64,000 nt of DNA from Afipia sp. (GTDB lineage: Bacteria; Pseudomonadota; Alphaproteobacteria; Rhizobiales; Xanthobacteraceae). Where the stretch lies: the NCBI GenBank assembly GCA_024508675.1, contig JANINQ010000003.1, forward strand, positions 283,282 to 347,281, in the 5' to 3' direction. Shown here one piece after another: positions 18,670-28,200 of the stretch (positions are counted from its first letter, which is position 1; each line of letters opens with the position of its first letter). The position numbers and the translations under genes were made by a program. The notes under the pieces were generated by a model. That model did not search any database, was not told the origin of the DNA, and saw nothing but the letters and a program-made list of their open reading frames with translations.

Positions 18670-18791
18670 GTCGTCCCGGCGAAAGCCGGGACCCATAACC
18701 ACTGAACTTTCGATTCGTGCGATGCGCATCGCAAGCATCCCTGCGAAACTTATCGACAGGGATGATGGGTCCCGGCTTTCGCCGGGACGAC
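18670..18791. repeat. Palindromic intergenic repeat, family B copy 2
   Basis: GTCGTCCCGGCGAAAGCCGGGACCCAT is mirrored by ATGGGTCCCGGCTTTCGCCGGGACGAC, matching the copy at 3642-3757 except for compensated G/A changes in both hairpin loops. It lies between the convergent ends of nasA and pxpA. Confidence 0.85.
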
Positions 18792-18795
18792 CAGG

Positions 18796-19560
18796 TCATC
18801 GTCTGCTGAACGGCGCAACCGCGATGCCGCTGCGCTCCAGTTCCGAGCGCACCTTGCGTGCGATTTCCACCGCGCCGGGCGTATCGCCGTGAATGCAGAC
18901 GGTGTCGATCTTCACCGGAATGACCTTGCCCGAGGCAGCGGTGATGGCATTGTCATGAACCATGCGGACCACGCGCTGCGCGATCTGGTCGGCATCGTGC
19001 AGCACCGAACCCGGCTTGCTGCGCGCCATCAGTTGCGCGTCATCTTCATAGGCGCGGTCGGCGAAGACCTCGTAAATCAGTTTCAGTCCGGCGGCTTCGC
19101 CGGCGCGGACCAGCGCGGTGTTTGGCAGCACGACGAAATAGAGGTTCGGATCGACGGCCTTGATAGCCGCGGCAATGGCGCGCGCCGTCATGTCGTCCAC
19201 GCATCCGACGTTCGACAATGCGCCGTGCGCCTTGACATGAGTGACCTTGTATCCCGCCAGCGCGGCGACCGCCTGCAATGCTCCGATCTGGTAGGCCACC
19301 ATGGTTTCGACTTCGGACGATTTCAATCCGGGCACCGGTCGCCGCCCGAATCCATGAAGATCGCGATAGCCGGGATGCGCGCCGATGCTGACGCCGCGTT
19401 CCTTCGCGAGCTTGGCGGTCTTGAGCATGATGTCGGAATCGCCGGCATGAAAGCCGCAGGCCACATTGACGCTGCTGGCGAGGCCGAGCATCGCGTCGTC
19501 GTTGCCCATATCCCATGCGCCAAAGCCTTCGCCGAGATCGCTGTTGAGATCGATGGTCAT
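18796..19560 (-). CDS. pxpA: 5-oxoprolinase subunit A (LamB/YcsF family)
   Basis: 254 residues, the family's usual length. It starts [19 protein letters not shown] and has the conserved [12 protein letters not shown] and [16 protein letters not shown] blocks of LamB/YcsF proteins. With PxpB and PxpC it forms the ATP-dependent bacterial 5-oxoprolinase, converting 5-oxoproline (pyroglutamate) to glutamate. It is the last gene of a three-gene minus-strand operon in the order pxpB-pxpC-pxpA, 15 bases after pxpC. Confidence 0.93.
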   Translation of the reverse strand: MTIDLNSDLGEGFGAWDMGNDDAMLGLASSVNVACGFHAGDSDIMLKTAKLAKERGVSIGAHPGYRDLHGFGRRPVPGLKSSEVETMVAYQIGALQAVAALAGYKVTHVKAHGALSNVGCVDDMTARAIAAAIKAVDPNLYFVVLPNTALVRAGEAAGLKLIYEVFADRAYEDDAQLMARSKPGSVLHDADQIAQRVVRMVHDNAITAASGKVIPVKIDTVCIHGDTPGAVEIARKVRSELERSGIAVAPFSRR

Positions 19561-19575
19561 GGCTGAAGTCCTTCG

Positions 19576-20622
19576 TTACTGCGGCTCATTCGCGTTTCTG
19601 GTCTGCCATGTTGTCGTATCGACCGCATTCACGGCGACACCGGCCACATTGGCTTTCTGCAGCTCGACGAGATTGAGGCTCGATCCGCCGGCGGCGTGAA
19701 TGCGGCCGGGCAACTCCCGGATGAATTCCGCGAGCTTGCGCGCCTCGGCCTGGGCACTTTCGACACTTACAGCCTTGAAGCGGATGGTTGCGCCGGCTTG
19801 CATTTGCGCGAAGCGGCCAAGATCGGCGCTGATCACCGTGGCGATCTTGGGATAGCCGCCGGTCGTGCCGTGGTCGGCCATCAGCACGATGGGCTGGCCG
19901 TTCCCGGGCACCTGGATGCTGCCGTGGACCGCGCCGTCGGAGACGATGTTGTGCCCGCCGGGATGGACCACTTTCGGGCCTTCGAGCCGGTAGCCCATGC
20001 GATCACTGGTCGCGGAGATGCGCCACTCGCTGTTGAGGAACACATCACATGCCGCGCCGAATTCGTCGTCCTGCGGCCCCATGACAACACGGATGGGGGC
20101 TTGCGGCATGTCGAACGTATCGAGCGCCCGTTCGTGAGGCGCGACCTGCGCGGTGCCGACGCCCAGCACGTCGCCGTCCTGCAGCGGCCGCGGGAAGGGG
20201 CTGCCGAGATCGGCGCGTGCGTTGACGGAGAGGCTGCCGAAGACGGGTTCGCCTTCAATGCCGCCTTCGATCGCGAGGTAGCTGAACATGCCGTTGCGCG
20301 CCGCGCCGAGCTTCAGCGTTTCCCCTTCCGCGATCAGTCCGGTCTCGTTCAGCAGCAATGGAGTTCCCGCGATGTCCGCGGCGCGTGCTGCGCCCGACAG
20401 CGCGATACGGACCGCGCCATGGCGCGCGGTGAACGAAGCGCCGAACGGGCCGATCTCGATGGCGGCGGCGAACGGCGCATTGCCAGCGAGGCTGTTGGCC
20501 ATCGCCAGTGAAACCCGATCCATCGCGCCGCTGGTCGTGAGGCCATAGCGCTGCGCGCCGAATCGTCCGGCGTCCTGAACCGATGTTGCAGGCCCGGTTG
20601 TGACGACGACAAGCCTGCTCAT
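19576..20622 (-). CDS. pxpC: 5-oxoprolinase subunit C (biotin-dependent carboxyltransferase-like)
   Basis: 348 residues of the AHS2/KipA family: N-terminal GPATSVQDAGRFGAQRYGLTTSGAMD and internal GGYPKIATVISADLGRFAQMQAG are characteristic. It probably carries the catalytic cyclophilin-like half together with PxpB. Its start overlaps the pxpB stop by 4 bases, as expected for partners of one complex. The C-terminus adds about 25 residues beyond the core. Older annotations call it an allophanate hydrolase or urea amidolyase-like protein. Confidence 0.92.
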   Translation of the reverse strand: MSRLVVVTTGPATSVQDAGRFGAQRYGLTTSGAMDRVSLAMANSLAGNAPFAAAIEIGPFGASFTARHGAVRIALSGAARAADIAGTPLLLNETGLIAEGETLKLGAARNGMFSYLAIEGGIEGEPVFGSLSVNARADLGSPFPRPLQDGDVLGVGTAQVAPHERALDTFDMPQAPIRVVMGPQDDEFGAACDVFLNSEWRISATSDRMGYRLEGPKVVHPGGHNIVSDGAVHGSIQVPGNGQPIVLMADHGTTGGYPKIATVISADLGRFAQMQAGATIRFKAVSVESAQAEARKLAEFIRELPGRIHAAGGSSLNLVELQKANVAGVAVNAVDTTTWQTRNANEPQ

Positions 20623-21341
20623 GACGAGATCAACTCGGCAACGGTCTCGCCGCGCTCGGCGGCGCGGTCGAGGGCGGCAAACTCATTGGCCGCGATGGCA
20701 TGAAAGATAACGGCGTCGCCGGGCTCCATCAGGAACACCGGATCGCGATGTGGATGGAAGGTCCGCACCGGCGTGCGTCCGAGCAGATGCCAGCCGCTCG
20801 GCGCGGCGAGGCATTGCACGCAGCCCTGCACGCCGCCGATGGAGATGGTGCCCGGCGGTGTATATGTCCGCGGACTTTCACGGCGCGGTGTTGCGATCGA
20901 GGGATCGAGCCCGCTCAGATAGGCAAAGCCGGGCGTAAAGCCGATCATCGCCACGCGATACTCGCTGCCGGTGTGTTTCGCGATCACTTCCGACGTGGAG
21001 ATGTTGTGGGCGCGTGCCACATCATCGAGGTCGATCCCGTCATCGCCGCCATAGACCACCGGCACGCGCCAGCGCCGGATGCTGGTTTCGGGAGGAACAG
21101 GCAGCTGCGCGAGGGCGAGAAGCTTGTCGGACAGTTCGGCGTAGCCGATCTGCAGCGGGTCGTAATGGACGAGGAGAGAGCGATAGGTCGGAACGGTTTC
21201 CGTGACGCCGGTTACGGCCTCGCTTGCGACGTTGCGGTCGAGCGCCAGGACGCGCCGGTTGATGTCGGGATCGATGCTGCTGCCGAACTCGACCGTCAGG
21301 GCGGTGTCTCCGGACGGAAGGATGCGGGGCGAAGCGGTCAT
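20619..21341 (-). CDS. pxpB: 5-oxoprolinase subunit B (KipI/AHS1 family)
   Basis: The track ORF begins at 21395 with a weakly conserved-looking MDESVGQMVLRPEL stretch. Family proteins begin near PRILPSGDTALTVEFG, so the ATG at 21341 (MTASPRILPSG) is preferred; neither start has a strong ribosome binding site. The motifs HNISTSEVIAKHTGSEYRVAMIGFTPGFAYLSGLD and PAGTISIGG-like PPGTISIGGVQGCVQ are typical of KipI/PxpB. It is the first gene of the pxpBCA operon and is divergent from the RraA-like gene. Confidence 0.9.
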   Translation of the reverse strand: MTASPRILPSGDTALTVEFGSSIDPDINRRVLALDRNVASEAVTGVTETVPTYRSLLVHYDPLQIGYAELSDKLLALAQLPVPPETSIRRWRVPVVYGGDDGIDLDDVARAHNISTSEVIAKHTGSEYRVAMIGFTPGFAYLSGLDPSIATPRRESPRTYTPPGTISIGGVQGCVQCLAAPSGWHLLGRTPVRTFHPHRDPVFLMEPGDAVIFHAIAANEFAALDRAAERGETVAELISS

Positions 21342-21516
21342 CGACGGGCCGGAGAGTTCGGGACGGAGCACCATTTGTCCGACACTCTCATCCAAATGGC
21401 AAATAAGTTGGTGTTATCGCAATGCATAAACGTGCGTTACCGTCTGCGCGTTTGCCGCCTTGACGCGATGCCCCGGTTTCGCAACAAGGCGTGGCACACC
21501 ACACTCGGAGTCCCCC

Positions 21517-22221
21517 ATGCCGCTCGCGCCCGAAGCCATCGCAACGCTCAAGAAGATCACCACCGCGACCATCACCACCATCCTTCTCAAGAAGGGGCTT
21601 CGGAATGTCTGGCTGCGCGGCGCCCGTCCGCTGCGTCCGGGGCAGGAACGGCTGGTCGGGCCGGCCTTCACGCTGCGCTTCGTTCCAGCGCGCGAGGATC
21701 TCGCCACACCGGAATCCTGGTCGAAGCCGATCTCGACCCGTACCGCCATCGAGGCAATGCCCGAGGGCTGCATCGCCGTGGTCGATGCCATGGGCATCAC
21801 CGATGCCGGTATCTTTGGCGACATTCTCTGCGCGCGCATGGCCAAGCGCGGTGTGACGGCGCTGGTGACCGACGGCGTGGTTCGCGATGTCGAAGGTGTG
21901 CTCGGCACCGGCCTGCCGGTCTGGTGCGATGGCGCTTCCGCGCCTCCGTCCGTGGCGGGTCTCACCTTCGTGAACTGGGGCGAGCCGATCGGATGCGGCG
22001 GCGTTGCCGTATTTCCCGATGACATCATCGTTGCCGATCAGGACGGTGCGGTGCTGATCCCGCAGGCATTCCTCGAACTGATCCTGACCGAAGGTCCGGA
22101 GCAGGAGGCGATGGAAGGCTGGATCGTCAACGAGGTCAACAACGGCGCCGCACTGCCGGGCCTTTATCCGATGAATGCCGAAACCAAGGCGCGCTATGCC
22201 GAATGGAAGGCGAAGAAGTAA
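21517..22221 (+). CDS. RraA-like / HMG-CHA aldolase family protein
   Basis: The ORF opens at 21460, but the ATG at 21517 after CTCGGAGTCCCCC fits the family start (MPLAPEAIATLKKITTATI), giving 234 residues. The RraA fold is seen in GITDAGIFGDILCARMAKRGVTALVTDGVVRD, whose GD...L and ...R-D residues form the metal/substrate site of related class II aldolases. Family members are annotated either as regulators of RNase E activity or as 4-hydroxy-4-methyl-2-oxoglutarate/4-carboxy-4-hydroxy-2-oxoadipate aldolases. Sequence alone does not decide; the retained acidic and basic site residues allow an aldolase or decarboxylase. Confidence 0.82.
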   Translation: MPLAPEAIATLKKITTATITTILLKKGLRNVWLRGARPLRPGQERLVGPAFTLRFVPAREDLATPESWSKPISTRTAIEAMPEGCIAVVDAMGITDAGIFGDILCARMAKRGVTALVTDGVVRDVEGVLGTGLPVWCDGASAPPSVAGLTFVNWGEPIGCGGVAVFPDDIIVADQDGAVLIPQAFLELILTEGPEQEAMEGWIVNEVNNGAALPGLYPMNAETKARYAEWKAKK

Positions 22222-22238
22222 GAGTTGGTCTCCAGGGT

Positions 22239-22257
22239 ATGATCCGGACCGGATCAT
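22239..22257. repeat. Near-perfect 19-bp palindrome between convergent genes
   Basis: ATGATCCGG-A-CCGGATCAT has 9-bp perfect arms. It lies between the stop of the RraA-like gene and the stop of the 68-residue minus-strand gene. It resembles the ends of the common rhizobial ATGATCCGGAAAA...CCGGATCATG repeat with the centre deleted; that origin is inference. Confidence 0.5.
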
Positions 22258-22263
22258 GCCCGA

Positions 22264-22470
22264 TCATGTTCGGGGCCGCCGCCACCCCACGACCATTGCT
22301 TCCACGAGATTTCCGGATTCGTTGTTTCGCCATTCGCCGTTGATTCTGCGGCACGCGAATGGCAACTCGTATGTCCCGCTCTTGTCTTCACATAAGACCT
22401 GAACCACTTCATCGGGCGATGGTTCGCCATTGCCGTCAAATTCCGCCAGCCGTTGTAATCGTGTGGCCAT
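22264..22470 (-). CDS. Small conserved-looking hypothetical protein (68 residues)
   Basis: The track ORF begins at 22611, but a good site (GAAAGGGATTTGCCG) precedes the ATG at 22470. The product is MATRLQRLAEFDGNGEPSPDEVVQVLCED and ends EAMVVGWRRPRT. It is a compact soluble protein with alternating hydrophobic beta-like segments and two cysteines. I have the impression of similar short proteins in Bradyrhizobium genomes but cannot name a family. It is convergent with the RraA-like gene. Confidence 0.6.
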   Translation of the reverse strand: MATRLQRLAEFDGNGEPSPDEVVQVLCEDKSGTYELPFACRRINGEWRNNESGNLVEAMVVGWRRPRT

Positions 22471-22669
22471 CGGCAAATCCCTTTCGTGATAAATGCGCCG
22501 GGTTCCCACGGCGCAGGGACGTAAAGCCGAAGTAAGGCGCGCGTGCGTGTCCATTTTAAGACGCTTCCGCGGGTCTTGTGAGTTAGCGCCATTGTGCTGG
22601 CACTCGCTCACCCGATCGTGAGATGATGATGCCCAACACGATCAACATTAAAAGACTGCAGGGGGAGAC

Positions 22670-23509
22670 ATGCAGGAATTGGCCGGCAAGACAGTCTTCG
22701 TAACGGGCGGCGCAAGCGGAATTGGTTTCGCGCTCGGGCGCGCATTCGCGGAGGCGGGCATGAAGGTCATGCTCGCTGACGTTGAGGCTGACGCATTGAA
22801 TGCCGCGGTGAAGAGCCTCCACAATATCGGACCGGACGTGCGCGGAATCGACTGCGACGTTGCGGATGCGGCCAGCGTTGAACGAGCGGCCAGGGCGACG
22901 TTTGAGGCCTTTGGAAAAGTTCATGTCGTTTGCAACAACGCCGGCGTTGCCGCCGGCGGCGGAGTTGATGACATCGCGCTCGATAGCTGGCGCTGGGTGC
23001 TCGATGTGAACCTGATGGGGGTCGTTCACGGCATTCGTGCTTTCCTGCCGCATATGCGCGCGCACGGCGAGGGCGGGCACATCGTCAACACGGCGTCGAT
23101 GGCCGGAATGCAGAGTGGTCTTGGATTCAGTCCATACACCGCGAGCAAGTTCGCCGTGGTCGGCATGTCGGAAGGGTTGGCGCCGCAACTGGCGCCGTTC
23201 GGGATCGGCGTCAGCGTTCTTTGTCCGGGATTTGTCCGCACCCGTATCGGTGAGAGCGGCCGCAACCGGCCGGAGCAATACGGCGCCACGCAGGTGCCGG
23301 ACCCCGGCAGTCCAACGGCCGTACTGGTGGCCATGGTGGACGAACTGATCCGCAACGGGATCGATCCGGCGGACGTTGCCGCTCGTGTTCTGGCCGCGAT
23401 CCGCTCCAACGAGCTTTATGTCTTTACGCATCCGGAGATGCGCACCGAGGTCGAAGGCCGGTTCGCGGCCATCAAGACGGCTTTCGACAAGGCGGCGGTT
23501 CCGGGGTGA
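22670..23509 (+). CDS. Short-chain dehydrogenase/reductase
   Basis: 279 residues of the classical SDR fold: TGGASGIG nucleotide-binding motif (about 12-19), NNAG (about 86-89), catalytic Ser in NTASMAGM and YTASK (Y-x3-K) near residue 157. An acidic residue after beta-2 (ADVEADAL) suggests NAD(H) over NADP(H). The C-terminal extension (THPEMRTEVEGRFAAIKTAF) is typical of a group often annotated as SDR family or cyclopentanol-dehydrogenase-like. Substrate unknown. The start follows GCAGGGGGAGAC, a strong ribosome binding site. Confidence 0.88.
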   Translation: MQELAGKTVFVTGGASGIGFALGRAFAEAGMKVMLADVEADALNAAVKSLHNIGPDVRGIDCDVADAASVERAARATFEAFGKVHVVCNNAGVAAGGGVDDIALDSWRWVLDVNLMGVVHGIRAFLPHMRAHGEGGHIVNTASMAGMQSGLGFSPYTASKFAVVGMSEGLAPQLAPFGIGVSVLCPGFVRTRIGESGRNRPEQYGATQVPDPGSPTAVLVAMVDELIRNGIDPADVAARVLAAIRSNELYVFTHPEMRTEVEGRFAAIKTAFDKAAVPG

Positions 23510-23601
23510 TTTTTCGCTATTAGCCCCGGAGTTTCATCGATCGGGACAAGCATTGATTCACGTCTTCCCGCCGAACATGGGTGGCGGAAAGGAGTGCATC
23601 C

Positions 23602-23799
23602 ATGCGTCAGCTCATTCTCGCAATCACCGGCGCGGGCGGTGTCTTCCTGCTCGCCGGTGCCCTCCGGAACCGCGGCTGGTCACTGGCCGATGAGGTCTGT
23701 GTCCGGGGCGCGGTTTTGTGTGACAACCCGGGCTGGATACTCGCCATCGTTGCGCTGCTGCTATTCGTGGCGACGATTCAAAGTATCGCCAAGACCTGA
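23602..23799 (+). CDS. Small two-span membrane protein (65 residues)
   Basis: ATG 23602 follows GGAAAGGAGTGCATCC, better than the upstream GTG at 23581. Two hydrophobic helices (LILAITGAGGVFLLAGAL and WILAIVALLLFVATIQSIA) flank a short loop with two cysteines (VCVRGAVLCDNPG), which would face the periplasm if the N-terminus is inside. Function unknown. It stands between the SDR and the convergent LapG-like protease. Confidence 0.6.
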   Translation: MRQLILAITGAGGVFLLAGALRNRGWSLADEVCVRGAVLCDNPGWILAIVALLLFVATIQSIAKT

Positions 23800-23833
23800 A
23801 ATCGGTCAGTCAACCTGACCTGATCGGAACCGC

Positions 23834-24688
23834 TTACATCGCAAGCGTCATCCAGAACTCGTCGGCTACGAGTGCCGTTGTGTTCGAGCCGACGGCGGTT
23901 GACCCGGCGTCCATGACCGGATCGGATTTGGCGATCTCGGCAGGGCGAGGCTGTAAAAAGGGTGCGGCATTCGCAAGCATCGGTTGTTCGAAACGCTTTG
24001 CGCCTTCGGCGTCCATCGCAAACAAAGGGCGATATTTGGCAAATCCGGTATCCTCGACCATGAGGAATGTACGGTTGTCGAGCACGCGCCAATGTTCGCC
24101 CCAGCGCGCAGCGACCACAGCGTGGTCGTCTCCGGTCGCGGTCTCGCGAATGATCACGAGACGGAGATCTTTTTCCGGCACGCCAGCGGCGCGCAGCGCC
24201 ACCAGCTTTGCAATCGCATAGTCCTCGCAGTCGCCTGCGCCTGAAGCCAGCGTGGCCAGCGGCGAAGACCAGTGATCTTCCAGGCCATACTGTGCGCGGT
24301 CACTGATCGGACGGATCGCGAGATTGATTGCGCGGTTGATTTCGCCGAGACGCGCGAGGCCATCACGGGTCGTGGCGGCATTGACGATATCCAGAAACCG
24401 GAGCGCGGGCTGCGACGTGCAGTGGCTACGATCGGCGGCGCAGGCCGCAATGACATCCGCCTCTGCTGCAATCGCGCGCTCAACCGCGAGCCATTTGTCG
24501 CGCAGCGGACCATCGGTCAGGGCCGATGTTGAAAGGCCGAAAGGCTCGTCCCGGGAAGGTGCGGCTGACTCGATGGCGACGGGATTTTCACGCAGGGCAT
24601 AGGCTGCCGCATGCGCCTCAGCGCCCGACAGAAGCGTGAAAAATGCAGTGGCCAGTGCGCCTGCACGCGCTGCGATGAAAGCCGACAT
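23834..24688 (-). CDS. Periplasmic transglutaminase-like cysteine protease (BTLCP, LapG-like), copy 1
   Basis: 284 residues with a signal peptide ending near AEAHA. The BTLCP catalytic triad is visible: Cys in GDCEDYAIAK, His in GDDHAVVA and Asp in WRVLDNR. Family knowledge: LapG-type BTLCPs cut giant type I-secreted adhesins at a TAAG-like site near their N-terminus and are controlled by the receptor LapD. It is divergent from the 1619-residue secreted protein (568-bp gap), its likely substrate. A second copy lies at 59997-61085; both share WSSPLA-x-L-x-SG-x-GDCEDYAIAK. Confidence 0.88.
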   Translation of the reverse strand: MSAFIAARAGALATAFFTLLSGAEAHAAAYALRENPVAIESAAPSRDEPFGLSTSALTDGPLRDKWLAVERAIAAEADVIAACAADRSHCTSQPALRFLDIVNAATTRDGLARLGEINRAINLAIRPISDRAQYGLEDHWSSPLATLASGAGDCEDYAIAKLVALRAAGVPEKDLRLVIIRETATGDDHAVVAARWGEHWRVLDNRTFLMVEDTGFAKYRPLFAMDAEGAKRFEQPMLANAAPFLQPRPAEIAKSDPVMDAGSTAVGSNTTALVADEFWMTLAM

Positions 24689-25256
24689 GTGACGTCCCTT
24701 GTCCGGACATCGGCTTGCAAGGTATGCGCGCTCGTGACCGGATCATTTCGTCACAAGGAGTAGGCGGGGTAGCCCTTTCGGAGACTTAATCCGGGCCATA
24801 TCGCGGTCATTTCGTTTCAAATATGCGGAACTGATGCTGACCAGATTGTCTAAAATTGTAAGATAGGGCTAACGCGCGCGCCCGCACGTGCAAAAGACGC
24901 GATTTTTGAAGTAATAGAAGTATAAATCTCGATTTTCACAGTTTTATCTGTGGAAGCTGCAATACACGCTAGATTTCTGATTCTCTATTTTCATGCGAGA
25001 TAGCGCTGTTAAGGGCTATTTGCTTGTGACGAGAGAAGTTTTGGCTTATGCGGAACTATGAGAAATATGGATTTTATTTCATCGATTTAGGGGATTTGGC
25101 TTAAACGCCCCAGATTTTGCGCTGTCATATTACTTAACAGAGGCATGTAAAACCGAGCCCTTTAGTTCATTCCACTAGGGGGTTGGATGGTTTGATGCTA
25201 TGAATTCGGCATTCTCAATTTCTTAACAATAACTTTTTGATACGGGCGGGCAGGGT
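24689..25256. promoter_or_regulatory. AT-rich 568-bp gap between the protease and adhesin genes
   Basis: I find no plausible coding frame here. The stretch 24830-25240 is visibly richer in A and T than its surroundings (for example TTTCTTAACAATAACTTTTTGATA just before the adhesin). It contains a small dyad ACAG-N6-CTGT at 24938-24951. It presumably holds divergent promoters and a long adhesin 5' leader. Confidence 0.5.
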
Positions 25257-28200
25257 TTGAATTTCGCCGGACCATTTGACTCCGAGCTGTCGCACGTCTC
25301 CCCGGTTTCACTGGGGGGAGATGGTTTTACGTTCGGCAAGCCCAGCTTCATCCAGCATCATCCGTCCGACAGCCACGTGGTCATTCCCGATGCCCACCTG
25401 ATGTTCTCGGGCGACTACACGCGGATCGGCAGCGACCTGATCATTTCCGGAAACGGTCAGAAGATTGTCGTCGGAAATTACTTCAAGGGCGAGACGCGGC
25501 CTGCGCTGACCTCGAAGGACGGCGCGACGCTCGCAGGTCATATCGTCGATGCGTTGACCGGTCACGTTCACTACGCGCAGGCCAATACCGCAGCGCCCGC
25601 TGCAGGCCAGGTCATCGGCAATGTGCTGAAACTGTCCGGCAGCGCGACCGCCATCCGGAATGGCGTGTCCATCGAATTGCACATTGGCGACGCTATCCAG
25701 AAAGGCGATGTGATCCAGACCGGATCGGACTCGTCGATCGGCATGACCTTCGTCGACGGCAGCGCGTTCGGCATGACGTCGAATGCACGCATGGTGATGA
25801 ACGAGATGATCTACGATCCGAACGGGTCGTCGAACTCATCGCTCATCAGCCTCGTGCAAGGCACGATCACATTTGTGGCCGGGCAGACCGCGAAGAACGG
25901 CAACATGCGCGTCGAGACGCCGGTTGCCACGATGGGCATTCGCGGCACCGCCGTGCTGGTCGAGATCGGCGCGAACGATGGCCCTACAAAGTTCTCGGTT
26001 CTTGTCGAGCCGGATGGGCACACGGGCTCCTATAACCTTTACGACAAGGCCACCGGCCAGCTGATTGGCACGGTGTCTCAGGCCGGGCAGGTCACTTACG
26101 TGACAAGCCTCGGTCTCGGCCAGCCTCCGTCCGCCATCGAGCAATTGAAGACCCTGCAGGATCAGCAGAACGAGAAGTCGATCATCCAGCAGGTCTTCCA
26201 GCTTTTCTTCCCGAACTACAATCCGGACGACTCCAATCCGAAGTCGCCGAAGTTCGGGCATAACACGAGCGGCAATAATCTTGCCGAGATCATCTTCACG
26301 ACGAATTCCAACAAGCAGCAGACGTTTCTGACGCAGATCGAACTGCGCTTTGCCGTGACCGATCCGCTCACCGGCATCACGACGTACCAGAACAAGATCT
26401 TCTACAACAGCAAGGCTTCGTTCTCGGCGGATTCGGTCTTCGGAAATCAGGCCTTCGTCTCGACCACCGAGACCTTCAAGTTTGCCGATGTCGTCAAGAT
26501 TGACGACCCTGATATTGGCAACGCGCCGTTTTACGATATTGGCGTTCCTTTCGTTGCGGGCAGCGCGATCATCAAGAGCGCGGTCAGCACGATTCCGCAA
26601 ATGAGCGAAACTTTCCTGAAGTCGCTCCTCAGCATCAATCAGACCACGGGCGTCGTCTCGTTCGATCGTCAGCAGTTCAACTTTCTGGATGACGGCCAGA
26701 CGGTCACCTTCAAGATTCAGGTCACCGCCACATCCGGCCCTGACACAGGCGTTGTCGAAATTCCGGTCACGATTACGGGCGAGAACGATGCGCCGACAAT
26801 TGTTGTCGGGACCGCAACGACAATTGCCGGCGGTGTGAAGGAAGACACCGGCATCACCACTTCAGGCGACATTGCCACTCACGGCACAATCACGTTTCAG
26901 GATTTCGACCTCACGGACGCTCATAGCGCAACCGTGGTGCTGAACTCGACGGCGTCGGGACTGCCGCATTTCGTTGCCGGCACCGAGATCGGGCACTTCA
27001 CTATTGATCCGGTCGCGGAGACCCTGACCGACACGAACAATCAGGGGACGGTCGGCTGGCACTTCACGCTGGACGATGACGATCCGACACTGCAGTCGCT
27101 GGCCGAAGGCCAGACGATCACGCAGACCTATACGATCACGATCAAGGATAATAACGGCGTTCCGGTGACGCAGACCGTCACGATCACGATTACCGGAACC
27201 AACGATGCTCCGGTGCTTTCCGCCGATACGGCCGCGTCCCATCATGCGGAGGAAGTCCTCAATACGACCAACTCATCTGTCGAGGATGTCGTCACCGGAT
27301 CATTGTCGTTCAGCGACGTCGATCTGTCGGATACGCACTCCGCAACCGCCGCACTTCATCCGGGCGCAGTCGTTTGGTCCGGCGGCTTATACAGCGGCAT
27401 TCCGTCAGCCACACTGACGGCGCTCGCCACGGCGATGAACACCTCCGTCACCGACAGCACCGGTACAGGCGCGGGCTCCGTCGGCTGGGAATTCAAAGTT
27501 CCCGACCATCTTTTCGACTTCCTCGCCGATGGCGAGACGCTGACCATCACCTATGACGTCACCATCACCGACAACAACGGTGTGTCGTCAACGCAGCAGG
27601 TCGTCGTCCAGATCGGCGCGGCAAACGATGAACCCGTCATTTCGGTGATTGATGCGGGCGCGGCTGTGCAGGAAGATGCGAGCGTCCAGCCAGGAAACCT
27701 CCTGACCGATACGGGGCCGGTGACCTTCACCGATACCGATCTGACGGATACGCACACGGCGCATGTTGCCTTCAACAATGCTGTCGGAGGTGGCGGCGGT
27801 TCTGTAAATACCGCGTTGCTCACGGCGCTCGGAACAGCCTTGAGCGTTCCGTCATCAACGCTTGCTGCCGGCGTTCATACGTTCAACTGGGACTTCGCCC
27901 TGGATAATAACCTCGTCCAGTACCTTGGTGCAGGGGAGACGGTCACCGCGACCTACACCATCACCGTCAAGGACAACAGCGGCGACCTCAACGCGATCTC
28001 CGCCGGGCAGACGGTTACTGTTGTTATCACCGGCACCAACGACACGCCGATGATCACCGCGGTCGATGTGGCGGGCGCAGTCAAGGAAGACGACGCTCTC
28101 GTCGCTGTGAACACGCTCCACGATACGGGGTCGGTGACGTTTGCGGACCTTGATGCGACGGATCACGAGACCGCGACGGTTGCGTTTGTCGGCGATGCGA

